DNA of 10,096 nt from Gammaproteobacteria bacterium (GTDB lineage Bacteria; Pseudomonadota; Gammaproteobacteria; Steroidobacterales; SZUA-146): positions 1 through 10,096 of the forward strand of contig QIGP01000322.1 in NCBI GenBank assembly GCA_003228965.1. Direction: 5' to 3'. The position numbers and the translations under genes were made by a program. Positions 1 to 5,784 of this stretch are shown in pieces. Positions within the stretch are counted from its first letter, which is position 1; each line of letters starts with the position of its first letter. The notes under the pieces are model-generated. The model worked only from the letters and a program-made list of their open reading frames with translations. It was not told the origin of the DNA and ran no database searches.

Positions 1-411
1 CTGGTGCAAAATGATGACGGCACGTGGCCAGAGTCCGACGACACCTACAAAGCAGGCGCCTGGACCCTGACCGCTCACGAAGCTCGCCCGGGACACGAAT
101 TGCAGTTCTCCAGCATGATCGAGGGCGGCGTGTCGATTACCCGCGGCGTATTTGCCTTTAACAGCGCGAATGTCGTATTAGGTGAAAGCTGGGCGCAGAA
201 CGAAATTGAGCGCTACACCTATCGCATACCAGGACAAGCCACCGCTTATTACTACGGTTATTTGAACCTTCAGGCTCTACGCACTCAAACAGAGATAGCA
301 ATGGGCGATAAGTTCGACGCGATGGCGTTTCATGACTTTATTCTGGCGCAAGGTTTGTTGCCACCAGAAATTCTTGCCCAGGCAGTGAGAGATAATTTTA
401 TAACGCTTTAA
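1..411 (+). CDS. DUF885 family metallopeptidase-like protein, C-terminal part
   Basis: This is the 3' end of a gene that starts before the window; the frame is open at base 1 and ends at a TAA. DUF885 proteins are roughly 550-600 residue, often exported proteins with a zinc-metallopeptidase-like HExxPGH signature. Here that motif is HEARPGH, encoded from base 76. The C-terminal part is also typical: PGQATAYYYGYLNLQALR, then GDKFD, then FHDFILAQGLLP. These give a confident family call. The distance from HExxPGH to PGQA is only about 44 residues, where family members I know have about 100. The conserved EGW..YAE segment that should follow the FNS.NV stretch is absent. The join lies near bases 172-180 and keeps the frame, so this looks like an internal deletion that would remove a probable metal ligand. 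The product may therefore be inactive. Its substrate is unknown. Confidence 0.85.
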   Translation: MVQNDDGTWPESDDTYKAGAWTLTAHEARPGHELQFSSMIEGGVSITRGVFAFNSANVVLGESWAQNEIERYTYRIPGQATAYYYGYLNLQALRTQTEIAMGDKFDAMAFHDFILAQGLLPPEILAQAVRDNFITL

Positions 412-441
412 GGTAGGCAGTGGGTTCCCCCCCACTTTGAT

Positions 442-494
442 AAAAAGAGCGTAGTTAAGGTGATTGGTGTTCGCCCCGGCTGCGCTCTTTTTTT
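442..494 (+). terminator. rho-independent terminator after the DUF885 gene
   Basis: Bases 442-454 pair with 480-492, a 13 bp stem with one T-G wobble, followed by a T run reaching 494. The loop of about 25 bases is long but can fold further. It lies 30 bases after the stop codon of the DUF885 gene, as expected for its transcription terminator. The A-rich left arm means it could also work weakly on the other strand. Confidence 0.75.
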
Positions 495-542
495 ATGGGA
501 AGCGGTAACTCGATGCACATCTATCAGGTTACAACTACTCAA

Positions 543-565
543 ACAGGGCGGTAGAAGGCCCCTGT
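543..565 (+). repeat. short hairpin upstream of the ybiI-like gene
   Basis: ACAGGGC (543-549) can pair with GCCCCTGT (558-565) with one bulged C, leaving an 8 base loop. It lies about 36 bases before the start codon of the zinc-finger gene, so it may be in its 5' leader. There is no T run after it, so it is not a terminator. Its role is unknown. Confidence 0.3.
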
Positions 566-601
566 GTTACAGTCGAGAGAAAGCTAAATGGAGAAAACGT
601 T

Positions 602-868
602 ATGGCTGGTGGATGGGCACGTGATGGCGCCGTGCAGGAACAAATTGATGCAAGCGTTGAAGACGCGGTTAAGCGAGCGCGCAGCCAAATGGCACGCGGT
701 ACCAGTAGCTCACACTGCGAAGAATGTGAAACTGCAATTCCCGAAGCTCGCCGTACGGCGGTGCCTGGCGTTAAGCTCTGTGTGAAGTGCCAGGAGTTGG
801 AAGACACTGAGGCTAAACGCCTGGGCGGGATTAATCGTCGAGGCAGTAAGGACAGCCAGCTGCGCTAG
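602..868 (+). CDS. ybiI: DksA/TraR C4-type zinc-finger protein (YbiI-like)
   Basis: This 88-residue protein has the length and layout of E. coli YbiI. It begins MAGGWARDGAVQEQID and ends with NRRGSKDSQLR, a tail I recognise from YbiI. The four-cysteine zinc finger is C39-x2-C42 and C60-x2-C63, with the TraR/DksA hallmark IPEARR...PGVKLCVKCQ between and around them. DksA/TraR proteins insert into the secondary channel of RNA polymerase and alter promoter output. YbiI-type proteins lack the long DksA coiled coil and resemble TraR in size, but their role is not established to my knowledge. The ATG at 602 is preceded by GGAG (590-593) with 8 bases of spacing. The gene seems to be a single transcription unit, with terminators on both sides. 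Confidence 0.9.
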   Translation: MAGGWARDGAVQEQIDASVEDAVKRARSQMARGTSSSHCEECETAIPEARRTAVPGVKLCVKCQELEDTEAKRLGGINRRGSKDSQLR

Positions 869-873
869 GACAA

Positions 874-890
874 GGTGACTCACTGTCACC
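874..890. repeat. inverted repeat after the ybiI-like gene
   Basis: GGTGAC (874-879) and GTCACC (885-890) form a perfect 6 bp dyad with a 5 base loop just after the stop codon. No T run follows. It may be a transcript-stabilising hairpin or a protein site; neither can be shown. Confidence 0.35.
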
Positions 891-988
891 ACCTTCAACG
901 TCGTGAGCTAGACACCCCTTCGCAGACTGGGGCAACTCGAGCATTTGAATTCTAGAATCCCTGACAACACGCTCAGTTCTGTATATGT

Positions 989-1024
989 AAAAAAAAGGGC
1001 GGCCAAATGGTCGCCCTTTTTTTT
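989..1024. terminator. bidirectional rho-independent terminator
   Basis: Eight A (989-996) and GGGCGGCC lead into a 4 base loop AAAT (1005-1008), then GGTCGCCC and eight T (1017-1024). The 16 bp stem has one G-T wobble and is flanked by A and T runs, so it works on both strands. It separates the converging ybiI-like gene (+) and TonB-dependent receptor (-), and lies 14 bases past the receptor stop codon. Confidence 0.93.
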
Positions 1025-1028
1025 AGTA

Positions 1029-1048
1029 ATCGTTCCAATTAGAACGAT
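1029..1048 (-). repeat. hairpin containing the receptor stop codon
   Basis: ATCGTTC (1029-1035) and GAACGAT (1042-1048) form a perfect 7 bp dyad with a 6 base loop that contains the TAA stop codon of the receptor gene. It sits directly before the terminator, making a double hairpin at the mRNA 3' end. It may protect the message from 3' exonucleases; that is inference. Confidence 0.4.
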
Positions 1049-4000
1049 ACTTTGAAGCCTAGCTGTATTTTATACAGTGAAGGCAACGTAAACTCACGAG
1101 CTGGATCAATAGCGCCGCTGAAATCGTCGTTGCGAATGCTATATACATATTGACCGTTAGCGTTGATTGACACGTCAGTAGCCGTGAAATTGAACGGGAA
1201 GCTGACCTGTTCCACTCGACCCCATTCGTCGTTCAAAAGGTTACCCAAATTTTCGATGTCGAAGTAAACATCTACTTTTGATTTCCCAAACAGCGGAAGA
1301 TCGCCAAAGCCTATTTCCTGCTGAATACGCATGTCTACGCGCGTCATACCGCGAGTTGTACCATGGTTACGGCCAAGAATCTGACCACGTGAACCTTCAA
1401 GACCAGCCGCAGCGATGAAGCTGTTAAAGTTTGCTTCTACCGCAGCATCGTTAACAAGAGCCCCTGCGTCACTTGCAAAAATAACGTTCGGATCGTTCAT
1501 CAACGGAACGTACAATAACTGACTATCGCGGCGTGCGAACGTGCGATCACCACCAAATACGGCTTCGTCAAACTCTGCTTCACGCATTGTATAACTGAAT
1601 GGCCTACCACTGCGGCTTTCAAAGAACAAATTGACGCGAGTAATATTGTTGCCAAACAGATCCTTCTGCCAACCGAAAGAACCGTTAAAGCGATCTTTGA
1701 TTTCAAAGTCGGAGCGTGATTCAACTCGACCGTTACGATCAAACGTTGCTGGACGGCCGAAGTTTGAACTTACTGTAGAGCTTTGAGACGGGTTTACGTC
1801 GGTGACGTCTGAGCGAGTGTACGCAAGGAACATATCGAAATTACCAAGGCCCGTGTCCCATGCCTTGTCTAATGTCAAAGAAAAACTGTCAGACGTGCCG
1901 TCACCTGTGTTAGTAAGAATGACGTCATAGTTTGACGGACGATCGTAAATTGGACGTCCATCAGGTGCAGTGCCAATCTGCGTGCGGCGTAACTCGCGCC
2001 ATTCCACCGCGTCGTTGGCACGCGAAATAATCGCCTCGGCGGTAACGTTCCAGCCTTCTCCCAGGAAACTACCGAAATCAAACTCTCGCTCAGCTGCAAG
2101 GCTGAAACGCCAGATTGACGGAATTTTGAAGTTAGGATCGGTGGCTTCAACGTCACCTGCACCCGGGAACAAACAATCCTGAACGGCTTGGGGAATAATG
2201 AAGCCATCAACGTTCGTCAACGCAGCTGCAGAACTTGTGATGTCCGTACAAGCCGCATTAACCGCACCTGAATCATCGGGAGTTACGATGGTCTGGCCGT
2301 CATTGGAGAATGAATTTGAGATCCAAACATTGGGCGAACCACCTGAGAACAGGCCAACACCGCCACGAAAAACGGTTCGATCATCGAAATCGTAGGTGAA
2401 ACCGAATCGCGGCATGATGATGTCACGTCCGTCGAGTGTCTCGGTATTGCTGAAACCATTTCGGGCAACAAAGTTAGGGTTAAGAGTAGGTGTGTCGTCA
2501 CTCGTGTAGAAGTCATAGCGCAAACCGAAACTGAGGGTCATACGGTCCGAGACATCCCAGATGTCCTGTATGTACAGACTATTAATAGCAAACTCGAAAG
2601 CCGCTCCAGCGTCTAGTTTATTATTAGTAAACGCGTTTGAGTAACTGAAATCGGAAGCGTTGCGGGCTTCAAAATCGGCGATGCTGTCAAAGTCGTATTC
2701 ACCTTCAGATGTCGGTGCAAACAGGTTGAATATATCCAGCGCATCGCGCTCAACACCAAACGAAATCTGGTGATTTCCGCGTAAGTAGTCGCCTTTGAAT
2801 TTGATCTGGAGCTGATCGTTTGTAAGCGCGTTAGCGTGACGGAATATATCTGGCCCGATGCGAATCGTACCGCCTCCCGCCGTCTCAATATTCATTTGTG
2901 CAAAGTCCGTCCCGAACAGAGAATTTTGACCGGTTTCACGTTCCTGACTGGCAATTTTCAGCTCGGTTGATAAAGCATCGCTCCAGGATGAGAACAGTTG
3001 AATAGAAAGTGACTGCAGGTCTTCAGAACGGTCGTACCAGTTTGAAGCAAGGCCCAGTCGGGCACTAAACGTACTGTTACCCTGGGTAACCAGGTCGTTT
3101 CCCGTAACGTCCTGATAGGTTGCTGTCAGGCTGTGCTGATCGTTAATCTCAAAATCAAGTTTGATCAGCAATTTTTCATCGGTAATGTCGGTACCAGAAT
3201 CTGGTAGTGCACCAGCATTAAAACCATATACGTCATTGGCGATGCGCACAACATCGTCGATGTCTGCCTGAGTAACTTCGTCGATTACGTTGGAGCGACC
3301 TGAACCCGCAGGACCAAACTCAAGCGGATCGGTGTCGGTACCGCTAAAATCTTCGTAGTTTACGAAAAACCAGAGACGATCTTTGATGATTGGGCCTGAC
3401 AAAGTAAACGATAAGGTTTCTTCTTCAAAATCACCGATGTCAATGTCTTCACCGTTAATATTGTCGCCGCTCAAACTATCGTCCGCTTTGAAAAAAGCGA
3501 TAGAGCCGTCCCACTCATTTGTGCCTGATTTTGTAACGGCGTTAATCGTACCTCCAGTGAAACCACCGTAGCTCACATCAAACGGTGCAATTTCCACTGA
3601 GACCTGCTCCAGCGCATCAATTGAAATAGGTGAACGCTGAGTCGGGAAACCACTGCTGTTCAGACCAAAGTCATCATTTTGACGAACACCATCAACCGTA
3701 AGGCTATTGAAGCGGTTGTTGGTACCGGCAATCGAAACTGCATTTCGATTAGTCAAATCGATAGTGACTCTGGGGTCTTGGCGAATTATGTTTTTGAAAT
3801 CACGATTAACATTCGCGTTACCTGCAATGTTCTCGGAATCAAACAAACTTGAAGAACCCATGGCAAGACGCGAATCAGTGCGTAACGCCGAAACGATCAC
3901 TTCTTCGACAGTGTCCGATTGGGTTACAAGGTTTAGCGGGTAAGCTTCGCCGAGTTCCAAAAAGACGTCGTTGATCGTTTGCTGACCATACCCACTGGCG

Positions 4001-4299
4001 GAACCCAGTATCACCTGGTAAGGGCCGCCAACGCGCAAAGCTGGCAAACGAAACGCTCCAGCCCCATTCGATGTGGTTGTTTTGCTGGTGCCTGTTGAAA
4101 GATGTCGAACAGTAATAGTTGCCCCGGAAATGGCTTCGCCACTCGAAGAGGTCACGTTACCGCGAAGCGATGAAGTGTTTTCCTGCGCAAAAGTTGGCGC
4201 AGAAAATGCCAGCAAACACACCGCCGCGAGAAGCGACAGTACTGTGCGGGCAGGGTTGAACACAGCTGCCCGAGCCATGCTAAAAGCTTGATGAAACAT
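1039..4299 (-). CDS. TonB-dependent outer-membrane receptor, Oar-like
   Basis: A large outer-membrane transporter that would use proton-motive energy through TonB-ExbBD to import a substrate; the sequence does not reveal which. From the ATG at 4299 it has 1086 residues. Residues 1-38 are a signal peptide: a basic start, the hydrophobic core VLSLLAAVCLLAF, and probable cleavage at TFA-Q. About 45-125 is a carboxypeptidase-regulatory-like beta-sandwich (SLRGNVTSSSGEAISGATITV). EEVIVSALR near 132-140 resembles a TonB box. The plug follows with IAGTNNRFNSLTVDGVRQND and GGTINAVTKSGTNEWDG, typical of the Oar group. The rest is the beta barrel, ending in the aromatic residue expected for outer-membrane insertion (KVSF). 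An upstream in-frame ATG at 4359 exists, but 4299 has a GGGG box 7 bases ahead and gives a clean signal peptide. The adjacent genes do not indicate a substrate. Confidence 0.92.
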   Translation of the reverse strand: MFHQAFSMARAAVFNPARTVLSLLAAVCLLAFSAPTFAQENTSSLRGNVTSSSGEAISGATITVRHLSTGTSKTTTSNGAGAFRLPALRVGGPYQVILGSASGYGQQTINDVFLELGEAYPLNLVTQSDTVEEVIVSALRTDSRLAMGSSSLFDSENIAGNANVNRDFKNIIRQDPRVTIDLTNRNAVSIAGTNNRFNSLTVDGVRQNDDFGLNSSGFPTQRSPISIDALEQVSVEIAPFDVSYGGFTGGTINAVTKSGTNEWDGSIAFFKADDSLSGDNINGEDIDIGDFEEETLSFTLSGPIIKDRLWFFVNYEDFSGTDTDPLEFGPAGSGRSNVIDEVTQADIDDVVRIANDVYGFNAGALPDSGTDITDEKLLIKLDFEINDQHSLTATYQDVTGNDLVTQGNSTFSARLGLASNWYDRSEDLQSLSIQLFSSWSDALSTELKIASQERETGQNSLFGTDFAQMNIETAGGGTIRIGPDIFRHANALTNDQLQIKFKGDYLRGNHQISFGVERDALDIFNLFAPTSEGEYDFDSIADFEARNASDFSYSNAFTNNKLDAGAAFEFAINSLYIQDIWDVSDRMTLSFGLRYDFYTSDDTPTLNPNFVARNGFSNTETLDGRDIIMPRFGFTYDFDDRTVFRGGVGLFSGGSPNVWISNSFSNDGQTIVTPDDSGAVNAACTDITSSAAALTNVDGFIIPQAVQDCLFPGAGDVEATDPNFKIPSIWRFSLAAEREFDFGSFLGEGWNVTAEAIISRANDAVEWRELRRTQIGTAPDGRPIYDRPSNYDVILTNTGDGTSDSFSLTLDKAWDTGLGNFDMFLAYTRSDVTDVNPSQSSTVSSNFGRPATFDRNGRVESRSDFEIKDRFNGSFGWQKDLFGNNITRVNLFFESRSGRPFSYTMREAEFDEAVFGGDRTFARRDSQLLYVPLMNDPNVIFASDAGALVNDAAVEANFNSFIAAAGLEGSRGQILGRNHGTTRGMTRVDMRIQQEIGFGDLPLFGKSKVDVYFDIENLGNLLNDEWGRVEQVSFPFNFTATDVSINANGQYVYSIRNDDFSGAIDPAREFTLPSLYKIQLGFKVSF

Positions 4300-4306
4300 G
4301 TAATTT

Positions 4307-4310
4307 CCCC
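4307..4310 (-). promoter_or_regulatory. ribosome binding site deciding the receptor start
   Basis: On the - strand GGGG lies 7 bases before the ATG at 4299. The alternative ATG at 4359 has only a poor GAATGAG just ahead of it, and would add 20 non-signal-like residues before the signal peptide. Confidence 0.5.
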
Positions 4311-4408
4311 AAAGAAGGATTGGCCATTGGACGTCCGGAGTCTCAAAGTTTCCGGACATCTCATTCGTTTGTAATGCGTACTCTAAATCTATGCTTCGAA
4401 GGTTACAA

Positions 4409-4514
4409 ACCTAATGTTGCAGATTGCTGACAGCCGAGGAAATAAGTGGTTCACTCAACCAATGAAACCTGTATAAATCTCCCGTCTACTTGTCACATTT
4501 TCACTACATTAGGT
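4409..4514. repeat. distant 9 bp inverted repeat flanking the receptor promoter region
   Basis: ACCTAATGT (4409-4417) and ACATTAGGT (4506-4514) are exact reverse complements separated by 88 bases, on both sides of the possible receptor promoter. They could be paired operator half-sites or a chance match. Confidence 0.35.
4470..4496 (-). promoter_or_regulatory. possible sigma-70-type promoter for the receptor
   Basis: On the - strand GTGACA (4496-4491, five of six matches to TTGACA) is followed after 15 bases by TATACA (4475-4470). The spacer is shorter than the optimal 17, so this is a tentative call. It lies about 170 bases upstream of the chosen receptor start and downstream of the - strand terminator, where a receptor promoter is needed. 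Confidence 0.3.
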
Positions 4515-4537
4515 CCGCTTTGAAGAATCTGGATGAC

Positions 4538-4573
4538 AAAAAAAAAGCCCTTCACCGAGGACGATGAAAGGCT
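4538..4573 (-). terminator. rho-independent terminator, - strand
   Basis: Read on the - strand, AGCCTTTCA (4573-4565) pairs with TGAAGGGCT (4554-4546) through 9 bp with one T-G wobble and a 10 base loop, followed by a run of nine T ending at 4538. It is a strong terminator for a transcript arriving from higher coordinates, but no protein gene lies on that strand until 5785. On the + strand there is no T run after the stem. Confidence 0.85.
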
Positions 4574-4580
4574 AGTTGCG

Positions 4581-4650
4581 TGAAGAAGCCCGGCCATTAT
4601 TCCGCTCTTGTTTGCTTCTTCAAACTCTTCTCCTTGGGAGACAAGAGTAT
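4581..4650. repeat. nested inverted repeats, alternative RNA folds
   Basis: TGAAGAAGC (4581-4589) is an exact reverse complement of GCTTCTTCA (4614-4622), a 9 bp stem. The second arm overlaps a local hairpin of GTTTG/CAAAC, so the two folds exclude each other. ACTCTTCTCC and GGAGACAAGAGT (about 4625-4650) form a further stem with a 2 base bulge. These lie inside the candidate RNA, just before its terminator in the - direction. Confidence 0.5.
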
Positions 4651-4853
4651 TTCTTATATTTAATCAGTCACTTCCTGCCTGCGCCTGCTTGGGCCCGTTC
4701 ATTCCCGAGGCGACCGACATCGAGGATCTATTGCTTGGCGATCATTCAATGCGGCTGGCTAAAAGTGGCCATTACTGATTTATAAGCAATTCCCGGGCCA
4801 GAAATGGACCCTATGGCCTGAATGATGTGGATTGTGGAAAACATGATTCAAAA

Positions 4854-4871
4854 GTGTGAAGTGGGTCACAC
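4854..4871. promoter_or_regulatory. CRP/FNR-family binding site (perfect palindrome)
   Basis: GTGTGA, six bases, TCACAC: both half-sites match the CRP consensus TGTGA-N6-TCACA exactly, and the arms extend one further base pair. A on the left and AAA on the right give the usual AT-rich flanks. It lies 193 bases before the lipoprotein start (+) and about 90 bases before the guessed start of the leftward RNA (-), so it could serve either. Which protein binds (CRP, Vfr or a relative) depends on the host. Confidence 0.65.
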
Positions 4872-5063
4872 AAATTGGCCCGAAAAGGCCCTGGCCTCTG
4901 CGGCACGATTCGCGTGAACCAAGCACTAAAAGCCAAGTTGTAAGACTTTTCGACGCTAAAACCAGAGTTCAGTAGCAATCGTAAGGGCACCTCGTTCAGC
5001 GGGCGTTCTGCTAAAGTGTGGCAACCTCAAGCTTTCTACCTTCTACTATCAGGGCGCAGTTCG

Positions 5064-5702
5064 ATGAAGAGGCAAACAACGAACTTTCGGTTAATAACAG
5101 CATTATTTGGACTGGTTCTAGTTAGTGGCTGCGCATCGATGAGCGCTGACGAATGCCGCTCCGCAGAGTGGCGCACGGTCGGCTATGAAGACGGTCGCTC
5201 AGGTAGCGCGGGGCGTATCGGTGATCACAGCAAGGCTTGTGCGAAGGTCGGTATCGCGCCAAACCTTGATCAATATGAGCTGGGCCGTGCCGATGGGCTT
5301 CGTCAATATTGCATTCCCTCAAAAGGCTACGAAATGGGAAGCAATGGACACTCTTATAATGGTGTGTGTCCCGAAGATCTTGAACCTGCGTTTGTAGAAG
5401 CTCTGGAAGACGGCCGTGTTCTATACCGCTTCGAGCAGGCCGTGAGTGACGTTGAATCTGAAATTAACGATATCGAGCATGAGCTGGACGACGACGAAGG
5501 TGACCTTCGAGACCTTGAGCGGAAGCTGGTTGAAAACGACGGTAATGCCGCCAGTCGCCAGAAATTGCTGGATGAGATAAAACAACTAACCCGGGACGCC
5601 GAGTCGCACCGTATATCGCTCGTTGAGCTCAATCGCGATCTGTACCACGCTGAGCAAGAACTTGAGGAATACCGCGAGCTGCTTGGTGATGGTTACCGTT
5701 AG
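5064..5702 (+). CDS. DUF2799 family outer-membrane lipoprotein
   Basis: A 212-residue lipoprotein of unknown function. Residues 1-22 are a lipoprotein signal peptide with lipobox VSG-C23; the residue after the cysteine is Ala, so Lol sorting to the outer membrane is expected. Residues about 30-118 match DUF2799: C31, W36, GYEDGRSG, then HSKACAKVG, YELGRADGLRQYC, GYEMG and YNGVCPEDLEPAF. Four conserved cysteines (31, 59, 83, 102) could form two disulfides in the periplasm. Residues about 124-207 are a long, highly charged coiled coil, suggesting oligomerisation or a reach into the periplasm. I chose the ATG at 5064 over an upstream in-frame GTG at 5016, because 5064 gives a proper signal peptide and has AGGGC 8 bases ahead. 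The gene stands alone and converges on the ribokinase gene. Confidence 0.88.
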   Translation: MKRQTTNFRLITALFGLVLVSGCASMSADECRSAEWRTVGYEDGRSGSAGRIGDHSKACAKVGIAPNLDQYELGRADGLRQYCIPSKGYEMGSNGHSYNGVCPEDLEPAFVEALEDGRVLYRFEQAVSDVESEINDIEHELDDDEGDLRDLERKLVENDGNAASRQKLLDEIKQLTRDAESHRISLVELNRDLYHAEQELEEYRELLGDGYR

Positions 5703-5784
5703 CTTAGGGCACTGACAGCCGTGTTTGGCACTGGGCCCCAGCCCCTTGCGGATTTTACGCCTTACTGTGGGAGCGGCCTTCCAT
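5703..5784. other. convergent gap without a clear terminator
   Basis: The lipoprotein gene (+) and ribokinase gene (-) end facing each other across this gap. It holds a direct repeat GGCACTG (5708-5714 and 5727-5733) and a short CTGG/CCAG hairpin, but no stem followed by a T run on either strand. Termination here may be Rho-dependent. Confidence 0.45.

Larger units (their letters stand above)
4538..4772 (-). ncRNA. candidate small RNA or structured leader
   Basis: The 3' end is set by the strong terminator at 4538-4573. The 5' end is a guess: on the - strand TATAAA (4784-4779) could be a -10 box, giving a start near 4772 and an RNA of about 235 bases. I see no convincing -35 box. A CRP-type site centred at 4862.5 would lie about 90 bases upstream of that start, close to a position used by class I CRP activation. 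The region can form several helices: TCTCC/GGAGA with a 3 base loop, GTTTG/CAAAC with a 6 base loop, and a closing CTCTT/AAGAG. It matches no RNA family I know; I looked for 6S RNA, CsrB/RsmZ-type GGA repeats, and cobalamin or TPP riboswitch elements. It could instead be a leader of the receptor gene with a premature terminator. Confidence 0.4.
4574..5063. other. intergenic region without a convincing protein gene
   Basis: Between the - strand terminator and the lipoprotein start there is no reading frame that looks like a protein. The longest + strand frame here (4576-4785, 69 codons) has no recognisable domain and crosses the structured repeats. The region contains the candidate RNA, a small GAAA-loop hairpin (GGGCCA/TGGACCC with one bulge, 4795-4811), a CRP-type site, and a cluster of GGCC repeats near 4878-4896. 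I could not place a clear + strand promoter for the lipoprotein gene. Confidence 0.6.

Noticed and set aside
874..890. Dyad after the ybiI-like gene as a terminator
   Set aside because: No T run follows; the true terminator is at 989-1024.
4300..4359. Upstream ATG at 4359 as the receptor start
   Set aside because: It adds 20 residues ahead of a complete signal peptide and has a poor ribosome binding site; 4299 fits better.
4538..4784. Cobalamin or TPP riboswitch, 6S RNA or CsrB-type RNA
   Set aside because: I could not find the B12 box, the CUGAGA core, 6S-like end pairing or repeated GGA loops; the neighbouring genes also do not fit 6S.
4576..4785. 69-codon + strand frame in the intergenic region as a protein gene
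   Set aside because: No recognisable domain or credible ribosome binding site, odd composition, and it runs through the inverted repeats of the candidate RNA.
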